From CAINVV01 sp963663675 (GTDB taxonomy: Bacteria > Bacteroidota > Bacteroidia > Bacteroidales > Prolixibacteraceae): DNA of 64,000 nucleotides. The position numbers and the translations under genes are program-made. The stretch's first letter is position 1. Every line of letters starts with the position of its first letter. Under the pieces are notes generated by a model that did not search any database, was not told where the DNA came from, and saw only the letters and a program-made list of their open reading frames with translations. Below are positions 26,972-36,202 of the stretch, in pieces. The stretch is taken from assembly GCA_963663675.1 (NCBI GenBank), contig OY760498.1, positions 1,798,001 to 1,862,000 on the forward strand. The letters run 5' to 3'.

Positions 26972-28921
26972 CTATTTGTACAATTCTTCAAGAATGGATC
27001 CGACCTCTTTGCGAATCATATCTTTAAACTCAGACAACGAAACTATCCCCTGATCGCCTTCGCCCTGACGACGAACGGCAACAGTCTCAGTTTCGTTTTC
27101 TTTTTCACCTACTACGAGAAGATAAGGGATTCGTTTCAGTTCATTGTCACGGATTTTCCTGCCAATCTTTTCGTTACGGTCGTCAACGACGGTGCGAATA
27201 TCGGAATTATTTAGATATTCTGAAACTTTTTGCGCATATTCATTGTACTTTTCGCTGATAGGCAAAACAACTACCTGTTCTGGTGTGAGCCATATCGGGA
27301 ATTTTCCGGCAGTATGCTCAATGAGCACAGCACAAAACCTTTCCATGGATCCAAAGGGCGCACGGTGAATCATCACCGGTCTGTGGCGCTTGTCATCCGC
27401 TCCAATGTATTCAAGTTCAAATCGTTCAGGTAAGTTATAGTCTACCTGGATAGTTCCAAGCTGCCAGCTTCTGCCGATAGCATCTTTTATCATGAAGTCG
27501 AGTTTCGGGCCGTAAAATGCAGCCTCACCCAACTCGGTAACGGTATTCAGACCTTTTTCAGCACATGCTTCAATGATGGCACTTTCTGCTTTTTCCCAGT
27601 TTTCATCCGATCCGATGTACTTTTCCTTGTTGGACGGATCACGCAATGAGATTTGAGCTGTATAATTTTTGAAATCCAACGCTTTGAAAATTATGAAGAT
27701 AATATCAATCACCTTCAGAAATTCTTCTTTCAGCTGGTCGGGCCGGCAGAAAATATGGGCATCATCCTGCGTAAATCCGCGTACTCTCGTCAGACCGTGC
27801 AGCTCGCCGCTCTGTTCGTATCGGTAAACGGTACCGAATTCGGCAAGCCTGACGGGAAGATCCTTGTACGAACGTGGCTTGTAAGCGTATATCTCACAGT
27901 GATGCGGACAATTCATCGGTTTCAGCATGTATTCTTCACCTTCGGTCGGTGTATGGATTACCTGGAACGAATCTTTGCCGTATTTCTGAAAATGGCCTGA
28001 TTTTTTGTAAAGCTTTACATCTCCGATATGGGGAGTGATTACTTGGTCATATCCGAATTTTCTTTGCACAGTTCTCAGGAATTTCTCCAGCTGATCACGC
28101 AATATGGCTCCTTTGGGCAGCCACATGGGCAATCCCTGGCCAACTTCCTGCGAAATCATGAACAACTCCATCTCTTTTCCAATCTTGCGGTGGTCTCGCT
28201 TTTTGGCCTCTTCCATCAGGATGATGTACTCCTCGAGCAGTTTCTGTTTCGGGAAGGTAATGCCGTAAACCCGGGTTAGCATTTTATTCTTTTCGCTTCC
28301 GCGCCAGTAGGCTCCTGCTATATTTGTGAGCTTCAGTGCCTTGATGTATCCTGTGTCGGGAAGGTGAGGGCCACGGCAAAGATCTGTAAAGTTGCCCTGC
28401 CTGTACAAGGTGATGGTCCCGTCTTCCAACTCGGAAATCAGTTCCTGTTTGTACGGATCACCCTTTTCCGCGAAAAGCTTCAAAGCATCCTGTTTAGATA
28501 TTTCAGATCTGATAATGGCGGATTTTGAGCGTGCAAGCTCCATCATTTTCTTTTCGATCTCGGTCAGATCTTTCTCAGTAAGAGTTTGTCCTTCAGGAAG
28601 ATCTATATCATAGTAAAAACCGTTGTCTATGGATGGACCGATACCAAATCTGGTGCCGGGAAGATATGCTTCTATGGCTTCAGCCATGATATGTGCAGAT
28701 GAATGCCAAAAGGTTTCACGCCCTTCCTTGTCATCCCAGGTAAACAACCTTATCGATGCATCCGAATTAATTGGCCGCATCAGGTCGCGAACTTCTCCAT
28801 TCACGCCAATGGAAAGAACCTCTTTTGCCAGCCGGTTGCTGATATTTTCAGCTATTTCCAGCCCGTTGACTCCTGCATTAAACTCTCTTACAGAGTTATC
28901 GGGAAGTGTTATCTTAATCAT
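26972..28921 (-). CDS. thrS: Threonyl-tRNA synthetase
   Basis: Start ATG 28921 (MIKITLPDNSVREF) is chosen because it begins the TGS domain; an extra 8 residues upstream are not conserved and would overlap the promoter. The 649-residue protein has the TGS domain (1-60), the editing domain with HSSAHIMAEA (HxxxH) and the SAD region YRQGNFTDLCRGPHLPDTG, the class II core with motif 2 GTVYRYEQSGELHGLTRVRGF, MNCPHHC zinc ligands, and the C-terminal anticodon-binding domain. It charges tRNA-Thr. It leads the operon with infC, rpmI and rplT. Confidence 0.98.
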   Translation of the reverse strand: MIKITLPDNSVREFNAGVNGLEIAENISNRLAKEVLSIGVNGEVRDLMRPINSDASIRLFTWDDKEGRETFWHSSAHIMAEAIEAYLPGTRFGIGPSIDNGFYYDIDLPEGQTLTEKDLTEIEKKMMELARSKSAIIRSEISKQDALKLFAEKGDPYKQELISELEDGTITLYRQGNFTDLCRGPHLPDTGYIKALKLTNIAGAYWRGSEKNKMLTRVYGITFPKQKLLEEYIILMEEAKKRDHRKIGKEMELFMISQEVGQGLPMWLPKGAILRDQLEKFLRTVQRKFGYDQVITPHIGDVKLYKKSGHFQKYGKDSFQVIHTPTEGEEYMLKPMNCPHHCEIYAYKPRSYKDLPVRLAEFGTVYRYEQSGELHGLTRVRGFTQDDAHIFCRPDQLKEEFLKVIDIIFIIFKALDFKNYTAQISLRDPSNKEKYIGSDENWEKAESAIIEACAEKGLNTVTELGEAAFYGPKLDFMIKDAIGRSWQLGTIQVDYNLPERFELEYIGADDKRHRPVMIHRAPFGSMERFCAVLIEHTAGKFPIWLTPEQVVVLPISEKYNEYAQKVSEYLNNSDIRTVVDDRNEKIGRKIRDNELKRIPYLLVVGEKENETETVAVRRQGEGDQGIVSLSEFKDMIRKEVGSILEELYK

Positions 28922-28942
28922 CTTGATTTTTTTATGAAGGTG

Positions 28943-28974
28943 CAAAATTAGCGAACTTCCTCCGTTTCATCAAA
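28943..28974 (-). promoter_or_regulatory. Promoter of the thrS operon
   Basis: On the minus strand TTTG (28974-28971) and TAATTTTG (28950-28943) lie 20 nt apart and match the Bacteroidota promoter consensus fully. The leader before thrS would be only about 15 nt, so no T-box or other leader attenuator can fit. Confidence 0.7.
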
Positions 28975-29139
28975 TCTATTTTGATCTTTATGAGGGAAAT
29001 ATTATTAAGAGCTGATTTTTTGATTCAATCTGAATTATGGCCCTCCCCGCAAGCGATTATTTTCTATTTTTGGATTCTATAATTTCAATTGCTGTAATAT
29101 TCCTAATTCATAACTCATAATTCATAATTCATTGTACTT

Positions 29140-31332
29140 ATGCTGAAAAGATATGGTTTCTTCCTGGTTTTACTCGTCGCTTCTTACACCCTTCAGGCTC
29201 AGAAGCTGACACTTGAGGATGTTGTCATCAGGAGAGCTTATGCTCAAAAAGATGTTCCCGGAATGGCTTCTATGAATGACGGACTGAGTTTTACGACTCT
29301 GGAAAACGGTGGCAAAGCAATTGTCAAATACGGCTATAAGACCGGTCAGAAAATTGCAACCTTGCTTGATATTACCCAGCTTAATCATGACTCATTAAAA
29401 GCTGTTACAGAGTACCGGTTTAGCAGCGACGAGAGCAAAGTTTTACTGATGACCGACAGAAAGCCAATCTACCGCCGGTCTTTTACTGCCAATTATTTTA
29501 TATACAATTTTGTTACCAAAGAACTTAAGCGGCTTTCCAACGGTGGTGAACAGCAGATGGCAACATTTTCTCCGGATGGCGAGAGAGTCGCATTTGTCAG
29601 AAAGAACAACCTGTATATCAAGAGTTTAAAATTTGGGACAGAGAGACAGGTTACCAGCGACGGGGAGTTCAATAAAATCATCAATGGCATTCCTGACTGG
29701 GTATATGAAGAGGAGTTTGAATTTAATCGCGGGTTCGAATGGTCTCCTGACAGCAAGCAGCTTGCCTACATGAAATTCAATGAGGAGCAGGTTCCTTTGT
29801 ACCATATGGCTATGTACAAGGGTCTTGCACCCGAGCACAATGAAAACAAACTGTATCCGGGGGAATTCAGCTTTAAATATCCGAAAGCCGGTGAAAAAAA
29901 TTCCATAGTGCAAATTTGGGTGTACGACATAAAAAGCGGTCACAATATCCAGATGGAAACCGGAAAAGAAACGGACAATTATCTCCCCAAAATAGCCTGG
30001 ACCAACAGTGGCAGTGATCTTTGTATCTTCAGGATGAACAGGCTTCAAAACAAACTGGAGCTGCTTTTTGCTAATCCCAATACAGGGGACAGCCGCCTGA
30101 TTTATACAGAAAAGAACAGCAGATACATTGAAACCGATTACCTGGATTATTTTACTTTCCTCGAAGACAACAAAAATTTCGTCATCCTGAGTGAACAGAA
30201 TGGTTACAAACATCTCTACCTCTATGATTTAAACGGGGTAAAAGTCAAACAGTTGACAGAGGGTAACTTTGATGTTATTAAGTTCTACGGTTACGATACC
30301 GTGAAGAAATTCTTTTATTACCAGGCTGCAGCAGTTTCACCAATGCAGCGTGAAGTCTACGGCATCTCGCTCGACAAAAAGAAAAAAGTTGTTCTTTCAA
30401 CACAGAAAGGTACGAATGATGCCATTTTTAGTAAAGGGTTTAAATATTACGTGAACTCTTATTCAAGTATTACTACTCCGAATCTTGTTACGCTTCATGA
30501 GATTTCGGGCAAGCAAATCAAGGTACTGGAAGACAATTCAGTGTTAAAGGACAAGTTGTCCGTCATGCAGGTTCCACGTAAGGAGTTTTTTAAATTTTCA
30601 ACTTCCGAAGGAATTGAACTGAATGGCTGGATGATTAAACCGCTTGGTTTTAGCGCTGATTCAAAATATCCGGTGCTGATGACACAATACAGCGGGCCGA
30701 ATTCGCAACAGGTCCTTGATAATTTTTCGGTTGGATGGGATGCCTATATGGCCCAGCAGGGATACCTTGTTGTTTGTGTTGATCCGCGAGGGACCGGAGC
30801 CAGGGGAGAGGAGTTCCGCAAATGCACCTACGGCCAGCTGGGGAATCTGGAATCGAACGACCAGGTCGAGGCCGCCAGGTTTCTGGCTAAACAACCGTAC
30901 GTCGATCCGGGGAAAATTGCCATCTGGGGTTGGAGTTTTGGCGGGTTTATTTCCGCGATGACTCTTTGCAAGGGAGGAGATCTTATTCACGCTGCCATCG
31001 CGGTTGCACCGGTTATCAGTCATTATTACTATGATTCTGTCTATACTGAGAGGTACATGGGACTTCCAAGCCAGAACCCGGGGGGGTACAATCAAAACTC
31101 ACCCATTGCCCTCGTGTCAGGTATCAAGGGTAAGCTGCTGCTCGTTCACGGTACTGCTGATGACAATGTTCACTATCAGAATTCGATCGAATTTGCCGAA
31201 GCGCTTGTCCAGGCAGGTGTGCAATTCCGGATGATGTCCTACAACAACCGCAATCACAATATCCGTGGCGGAAATACGACAAGGCATTTGTATACCATGT
31301 TTGATGAATTTTTGCAGGAAAACCTTAAATGA
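29140..31332 (+). CDS. Dipeptidyl peptidase IV, S9B family, secreted
   Basis: The 730-residue protein has a signal peptide (FFLVLLVASYTLQAQ), an eight-bladed beta-propeller and a C-terminal alpha/beta hydrolase domain. The catalytic triad is S599 (GWSFGG), D674 (HGTADDNVH) and H706 (NRNHNIRGG). The glutamate pair that binds the substrate N-terminus is present in DWVYEEEFEF. It should remove Xaa-Pro or Xaa-Ala dipeptides from peptides in the periplasm as part of protein scavenging. It is divergent from thrS and monocistronic; a long inverted repeat follows the stop codon. A candidate -7 box (TATTTTTG) is at 29065-29072 but lacks a -33 partner. Confidence 0.95.
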   Translation: MLKRYGFFLVLLVASYTLQAQKLTLEDVVIRRAYAQKDVPGMASMNDGLSFTTLENGGKAIVKYGYKTGQKIATLLDITQLNHDSLKAVTEYRFSSDESKVLLMTDRKPIYRRSFTANYFIYNFVTKELKRLSNGGEQQMATFSPDGERVAFVRKNNLYIKSLKFGTERQVTSDGEFNKIINGIPDWVYEEEFEFNRGFEWSPDSKQLAYMKFNEEQVPLYHMAMYKGLAPEHNENKLYPGEFSFKYPKAGEKNSIVQIWVYDIKSGHNIQMETGKETDNYLPKIAWTNSGSDLCIFRMNRLQNKLELLFANPNTGDSRLIYTEKNSRYIETDYLDYFTFLEDNKNFVILSEQNGYKHLYLYDLNGVKVKQLTEGNFDVIKFYGYDTVKKFFYYQAAAVSPMQREVYGISLDKKKKVVLSTQKGTNDAIFSKGFKYYVNSYSSITTPNLVTLHEISGKQIKVLEDNSVLKDKLSVMQVPRKEFFKFSTSEGIELNGWMIKPLGFSADSKYPVLMTQYSGPNSQQVLDNFSVGWDAYMAQQGYLVVCVDPRGTGARGEEFRKCTYGQLGNLESNDQVEAARFLAKQPYVDPGKIAIWGWSFGGFISAMTLCKGGDLIHAAIAVAPVISHYYYDSVYTERYMGLPSQNPGGYNQNSPIALVSGIKGKLLLVHGTADDNVHYQNSIEFAEALVQAGVQFRMMSYNNRNHNIRGGNTTRHLYTMFDEFLQENLK

Positions 31333-31488
31333 GATATGAGATATAAGACATGAGACATGAGATAGGAGAAAATGATAGGAGTGACAAGAATAAAGTTGGC
31401 AATTTATTTTATTGATTAGCAATAGATTGCAATTGTACTGCAAGTTTCTGGTTTTAATCTCATGTCTCATGTCTTATAACTCATATCT
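31332..31488 (+). repeat. Long inverted repeat built of TGAGACA/ATGAGAT units
   Basis: The arms at 31332-31363 and 31457-31488 are complementary at 31 of 32 positions and enclose 93 nt without a gene. The arms are themselves made of short repeats (GACATGA twice, ATATGAG). The first arm overlaps the stop codon of the dipeptidyl peptidase gene by one base, and the second is followed by TTTTG just before the tRNA promoter. It could end transcription of the peptidase gene, or be a mobile palindromic repeat element. Confidence 0.75.
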
Positions 31489-31505
31489 TTTGTGACAGTT
31501 CTTCT

Positions 31506-31535
31506 TTTGTTTTTTAATTGAAAAGTATATATTTG
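31506..31535 (+). promoter_or_regulatory. Promoter of tRNA-Leu
   Basis: TTTG (31506-31509) and TATATTTG (31528-31535) are 18 nt apart, a complete Bacteroidota promoter. Transcription would begin about 6-8 nt before the tRNA 5' end. Confidence 0.75.
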
Positions 31536-31548
31536 CACCTCGTTTACC

Positions 31549-31632
31549 GCCCAGATGGTGAAATTGGTAGACACGCTAGTTTCAGGGACTAGTGACCGCA
31601 AGGTTGTGCAAGTTCGAGTCTTGTTCTGGGCA
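31549..31632 (+). tRNA. tRNA-Leu (anticodon CAG)
   Basis: The acceptor stem GCCCAGA/TCTGGGC pairs at all seven positions, with discriminator A. The anticodon stem CTAGT/ACTAG encloses loop TTCAGGG, so the anticodon is CAG and reads CUG codons. A long variable arm (about GACCGCAAGGTTGTG) and the T-loop TTCGAGT mark a class II tRNA. CCA is not encoded. It has its own promoter and terminator. Confidence 0.95.
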
Positions 31633-31651
31633 CTTGGGTTAATTTTTTAGA

Positions 31652-31688
31652 AAGCACTTGAATCCAATGATTTAGGTGCTTTTTCTTT
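31652..31688 (+). terminator. Terminator after tRNA-Leu
   Basis: AAGCACTTGAATC (31652-31664) pairs with GATTTAGGTGCTT (31669-31681), including two wobble pairs, around a 4-nt loop, and is followed by TTTTCTTT. Confidence 0.8.
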
Positions 31689-31806
31689 AAATAGAACGTC
31701 TGTTTGTCGTCTTAAATGCTTTTTTTAATTTTTCGGTTGAATAAGATTTTCTTTGTGAATCTTCAGGCTTTTAATATTTGTAACCGGCGATCAGATTTTA
31801 TTTTTT

Positions 31807-31820
31807 ACTACTTTAGTAGT
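31807..31820. repeat. Small palindrome upstream of the DUF1080 gene
   Basis: ACTACT and AGTAGT flank a 2-nt centre, about 97 nt before the start codon. It may be a regulator site; no other evidence supports this. The rest of 31690-31916 shows no further clear signal. Confidence 0.3.
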
Positions 31821-31916
31821 GATCCTTCTTGGAATGATAATTAAAGGAATCGTTGGCTGAATAAATGAAATTCACACAAATATTTCAAAACCTATTAATC
31901 AATAAATTTTTCAGGT

Positions 31917-32627
31917 ATGAAGAAAAAGAACTTTAAGCAGATGATTATTGCTTTCCTTTTATTGGCCGGCACAACTGCAGGATTTTCAGGAATATCCCTC
32001 ACTGCAACGGCACAAAATCAGGATTCAAAAGGCGAATGGCGGCAACTTTTCAATGGGAAAAATCTTACCGGTTGGAAGCATGTTGGTCCGGGGGCAATGT
32101 TGTTAGAAGATGGTATGATCAGGGGAAAAGGTGGAATGGGCCTTCTCTATTGGGAAGGTGAAAAATTCGGTAACTGCGTAATCCGTGTAGAATGGAAAAT
32201 GCGTGATACCAACAGCAACTCGGGTATTTTCATCCGCATTCCGATTGTTCCTTATGAAGAATGGATGCCTGTAAATTATGGTTACGAGGTACAGATCGAC
32301 AATAAGCCGGAACTTTCCAAGGAAGATGATTCTCATTATACTGGTATGCTTTATTCCCTTACCTACCCAAAGGCTAAACCGGGAAAGCCCGGTCCGCAAT
32401 GGAATACTACCGAGATAACCCTTGACGGTTTACGCACAATCGTTGTTGTGAATGGCGTTAAAGTCACTGATTATAAGGAAAGTGACCCGGTACCGGAGAA
32501 GAAATTCGATTTTGAACCTTCCCGCGGTCCGCGTCCTGAATTCGGATACATCGGTTTGCAGAACCATGGAGAAAATGATGTGGTATTCTTTCGTAAAGTG
32601 GAAGTTAAGCTCCTGCCTAAAAAATGA
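31917..32627 (+). CDS. DUF1080 (3-keto-disaccharide hydrolase) family secreted protein
   Basis: The 236-residue protein has a signal peptide ending in ATAQ and one DUF1080 beta-sandwich: WRQLFNGKNLTGWKHVG, then MIRGKGGMGLLYWEGEKFGNC, the conserved SNSGIFIRIP, and YEVQIDNK. The family is now linked to cleavage of 3-keto-glycosides made by Gfo/Idh-type oxidoreductases. A Gfo/Idh gene lies 3.6 kb away in the converging GH78/GH3 operon, which supports a role in the same glycan or glycoside pathway (inference). It is monocistronic. The region 32628-32719 between the converging genes shows no clear terminator. Confidence 0.88.
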   Translation: MKKKNFKQMIIAFLLLAGTTAGFSGISLTATAQNQDSKGEWRQLFNGKNLTGWKHVGPGAMLLEDGMIRGKGGMGLLYWEGEKFGNCVIRVEWKMRDTNSNSGIFIRIPIVPYEEWMPVNYGYEVQIDNKPELSKEDDSHYTGMLYSLTYPKAKPGKPGPQWNTTEITLDGLRTIVVVNGVKVTDYKESDPVPEKKFDFEPSRGPRPEFGYIGLQNHGENDVVFFRKVEVKLLPKK

Positions 32628-32719
32628 TATAATATTTTAAACTGCCTATCGCGGCCATTGGCTGTGGTGGTGAAGGAGGGGCAGATTTCCAGGCAATATC
32701 CCGCACCATTACCGTTTGT

Positions 32720-35700
32720 CTATTGTTTCAATTTAAATAATATTGATTCAGGAATCGGTTGATAAAGGATATTATCTGAGCTGTAAGAGACTGAAAACGC
32801 CATTCCACCACCTGATTGAAAATACTCTGCGCGAATTTTATGTCTTCCGCCGGTGAGATCCAATGCACCACTCATTTCTTTTGCTCCGTGCTCTCCATCG
32901 TTATCAATTAGCAGATTATCATCGATGTACAACTTGCTTCCGTCATTTGAACTGATGTAAAATGTGTATTTCCCCGGTTTGTCAACTTGAATCCATGATT
33001 TAAACTGAAGGGCAAAACTAAGTTTTGGATGAGCTGTTTTTGCCAGGCTGAATTTATATATTTCTCCTTTTTGAGTTGGCTTCAGCTTTTCAAAATCCGG
33101 AAGTTTAACAAATGCGCCGGGGAAGAGTGTCCACTCAATGCCATTCTTTTTGGGATCGATATAATTGAATATTTCTTTGATCTGATTGCTGCCATGAAAG
33201 CCTTCGCGAAAAGCTTTTGCCCTGACAAGCGTATTCCCGGATATTTCAAATGGAACTTTGTAAACCGGAGATGATTCAGTGACCTGGCTTCCATCTTCTG
33301 TGTAATGGATCACAGCCTCCGAATCAGGACAGGTAATTACGACCAATAATTTATTTCCATTGGAAAGTATTGTATCATTGGGTGTTATTACAGGAGTGGA
33401 AACATAAGGTTCTGTTATTATCTTTTTCACCCCATTGGAGCTGAAAGAATAGCTTCCTGATTTGATTTCAAATACTGCGAGATTCTCTTCCCATTTGACA
33501 AACCTGATCCCATCAACTTTTGCAGTCGGCTTTCCGCCTTCTGTCACTTCTTCTTTGTCCAAAGTCGGTACATAAATGGTGGCGGTTGTATTGGCAGGAA
33601 TAGTAATATTCCACACATATTTCCCGTTTTCCAGCTTCCAACCACTCTTAATTTCACCGTAAATTGATTTGTAAGCAGCATTCACATAGGTCAGATCACC
33701 CAAAACCTCGGGTTTCATTATAATGTGTTTAAAGGCCGGAATTTCCGGGTCAGCTTTGATACCGGCGAGGTTTTCATAGTACCAGATGATGAGATCTCCC
33801 AGGAGCATCACGTGATTCCCTGAATTCATGCCCGGATCTCCATGATCCCCGTTCCATAGTTCCCAGATGGTGGTGGCGCCTCTTTCTGCCATGTATCCCC
33901 AGCTGGGATAAGTTTTTTGGGCAGCAAGGGTGTAAGCGACGTCGGCATGGTTGTTTTCTGTGAGGGTCCGCATCAGCCATTGGCCGCCAATCAGGCCGTT
34001 CCCGACGTGACCGTCGTTTTCAGCCAGAATTTTCTGAAGCAGGTTGTCCATGATTCTGGATATGTACTCTTTAGGCACCAGGTCGAATGCCAGGGCAAGA
34101 ATACTGGCAGTGCAGGTGTTGTTGCTGTATTTAATCTCAGTCGTATCCAAAAATTGCTTATTGAAAGCAATTTTCATCTTATCCGCAGTTTTGGAATATT
34201 CCGCAGCATCGCCGGATTTGCCCAGCAAAAGAGCAAACTTCTGCATCAACTTTAATTCATAATGAAAATAGGCTGTTCCAATGAATTCTGCATTGGTTAT
34301 CCTTAACGGATCACCTGTATTGATTAATTTAACGTCTTCAGGGGGAACACACCAGTCGCCATAGGTATCTTTTGTCATTATCCCGTTGTTGAGGAACTGG
34401 CTCATGTATTTGATCCATTTCTGCATAGACGGGTAATTGGACTCGATTGTTTTAAGGTCTCCATACTGGCTGTAAAGCATATCGGAAGCGAAGAGATAGG
34501 TCCCGGGCCAGGTGGTGTTGTCACTGTAGGTTGGCCAGTATGTTGGTGCTATGTCAGGAAGACTGCCATTATCCTTCTGGGCGTCATACATATCAGTCAC
34601 CCACTTGTTATAAAGATTTGAAATATTGAAGATATAGCTCTCTCCGGTACATTCGGCTGATCTGTCACCTAGCCAGCCCTGTCTCTCATCCCTTTGCGGA
34701 CAATCAGTCGGAATGCTTCTGTAATTTCCCCTGATACCCCAGTAGGCATTCTTATAGATGCTGTTAATCAGTGGATTGGAGCAGGAAAATGAACCGGTTA
34801 AATCCAATGCATCATGTACAACCTTTCCCTTGATGGCTGATAGTGCCGGTACTCCCGGATAGCCTGTCATCTCCACAAAACGGAATCCATGGTAGGTGAA
34901 TCGTGGTTCCCATTGTTCTTCTCCTTCTCCTTTCAAAATGTAAGTGTCTGTCACTTCGGCACTTCTGATGTTTGCCAGGAACAGGGAGCCGTCATCCTGC
35001 AGGGTTTCACCAAATCTCATTGTTATTTTGTCGCCCTTCTTTCCTTTTACTGAAAGGCTTACCCATCCGACCATATTCTGGCCCATATCAAAAATGCAGG
35101 TTCCCTTTTTCAGTTCCTTAACGGAAACGGGGGTGATTTCGTCCATGATCCTGATTGGCTCATTCGGCTGGGCGACAAGCTTTTCACCTGGTTTTCCGAC
35201 CAATTCGGCATTGTTCCAGGCAGAATCATCGAAACCAGCTTTATTCCAGTCTTTCAGCTCCATCCTGGCATCATAATACTCCCCGTCATATTCATTGTTC
35301 CTGCGGATGGGGCCGTTGTTGGTCAGTTTCCATGAATCATCAGTGACAATGGTATCAACAGATCCGTCTTCGTATTTGATTTCAATCTGGCAGATTACTT
35401 TCGGAAATCCGAATGACCTGGTCTGTTCCTTTTCACCTGCACGGGGCGCGAAGAAACGGCCATTGCCGAGCATCACTCCGACGGCATTTTTACTGGCCTG
35501 CAGATACTTCGTTACGTCGAAGGTCATGTAAAATGATCTTTTGTTGTATTCGGTCAAACCCGGAGCCAATACCTGGTCACCGATTTTTTCACCGTTAAGA
35601 TATAGTTCAAACAGTCCAAGTCCTGATATATAAGCAGTTGCGGATTTTATTTTCTTATCAACACTAAATTCATGTCTCAACATCCTGGCAGGCAGAACGG

Positions 35701-36202
35701 TATGGGCTTTTTTGGGATCATCTTCTCCTATTGCTTTTTCCAAACCGATCCATTTTGCTTTCCAGTCTGATTCATTCAACAAACCTGTTGTCCAGAAAGC
35801 GGTTTCACTCTCATGGGCATCCCCGTTCTGGTCCCAGATCTTCACTTTCCAGCTGTATTTCTTATTGCTTTCCAGTGGTTTCCCATCATACACGATATGA
35901 ATGGACTTATCCGACTCAATCTTTTTGCTGGCCCAGATATTTGCATTTTTTTCATCCGGATTCATACTGCCGGATGTGACGAATAATTGAAATGCTTTTT
36001 GTGAAACGCCCCGCTGGTCTGACTGCAGTATCCAGCTGAATCCCGGTGTTTTAATATCAATGCCTATTGGATTCACTTTGTTCTCGCATTTCAGACCGGT
36101 AACAGTCACCTCAGTCTTTTGCGCGCAGGCACCGGCAATGATCAAAAGGATCAGTAGAGATAAGGCATTCCTTGTCTCTGCGGCTTTAGAATGTAGCTTC
36201 AT
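32720..36202 (-). CDS. GH78 alpha-L-rhamnosidase with chitobiase-like and PA14 C-terminal domains
   Basis: The 1160-residue protein has a lipoprotein-like signal with Cys in IIAGACAQ, the GH78 N-terminal sandwich domains, and the (alpha/alpha)6 barrel with TDCPQRDERQGWLGD: D500, E506 (general acid), W510 and D513 all match the family. After the GH78 C-domain (to about residue 930) come a chitobiase-type Ig domain (VIHYTEDGSQVTESSPVY) and a PA14-like beta-barrel (FKSWIQVDKPGKYTFYISSNDGSKLYIDDNLLI in sections), about 1000-1155. PA14 domains bind carbohydrate in other hydrolases. It is the last gene of the GH3-Gfo/Idh-GH78 operon and its ATG overlaps the Gfo/Idh stop by 4 nt. Confidence 0.93.
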   Translation of the reverse strand: MKLHSKAAETRNALSLLILLIIAGACAQKTEVTVTGLKCENKVNPIGIDIKTPGFSWILQSDQRGVSQKAFQLFVTSGSMNPDEKNANIWASKKIESDKSIHIVYDGKPLESNKKYSWKVKIWDQNGDAHESETAFWTTGLLNESDWKAKWIGLEKAIGEDDPKKAHTVLPARMLRHEFSVDKKIKSATAYISGLGLFELYLNGEKIGDQVLAPGLTEYNKRSFYMTFDVTKYLQASKNAVGVMLGNGRFFAPRAGEKEQTRSFGFPKVICQIEIKYEDGSVDTIVTDDSWKLTNNGPIRRNNEYDGEYYDARMELKDWNKAGFDDSAWNNAELVGKPGEKLVAQPNEPIRIMDEITPVSVKELKKGTCIFDMGQNMVGWVSLSVKGKKGDKITMRFGETLQDDGSLFLANIRSAEVTDTYILKGEGEEQWEPRFTYHGFRFVEMTGYPGVPALSAIKGKVVHDALDLTGSFSCSNPLINSIYKNAYWGIRGNYRSIPTDCPQRDERQGWLGDRSAECTGESYIFNISNLYNKWVTDMYDAQKDNGSLPDIAPTYWPTYSDNTTWPGTYLFASDMLYSQYGDLKTIESNYPSMQKWIKYMSQFLNNGIMTKDTYGDWCVPPEDVKLINTGDPLRITNAEFIGTAYFHYELKLMQKFALLLGKSGDAAEYSKTADKMKIAFNKQFLDTTEIKYSNNTCTASILALAFDLVPKEYISRIMDNLLQKILAENDGHVGNGLIGGQWLMRTLTENNHADVAYTLAAQKTYPSWGYMAERGATTIWELWNGDHGDPGMNSGNHVMLLGDLIIWYYENLAGIKADPEIPAFKHIIMKPEVLGDLTYVNAAYKSIYGEIKSGWKLENGKYVWNITIPANTTATIYVPTLDKEEVTEGGKPTAKVDGIRFVKWEENLAVFEIKSGSYSFSSNGVKKIITEPYVSTPVITPNDTILSNGNKLLVVITCPDSEAVIHYTEDGSQVTESSPVYKVPFEISGNTLVRAKAFREGFHGSNQIKEIFNYIDPKKNGIEWTLFPGAFVKLPDFEKLKPTQKGEIYKFSLAKTAHPKLSFALQFKSWIQVDKPGKYTFYISSNDGSKLYIDDNLLIDNDGEHGAKEMSGALDLTGGRHKIRAEYFQSGGGMAFSVSYSSDNILYQPIPESILFKLKQ

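Noticed and set aside
29626..30213. 195-codon minus-strand frame inside the dipeptidyl peptidase gene
   Set aside because: Antisense to a well-supported S9B peptidase, with no domain of its own.
31332..31488. CRISPR array made of the ATGAGAT/GACATGA units
   Set aside because: The units are short, adjacent and arranged as an inverted repeat without unique spacers; no cas gene is present.
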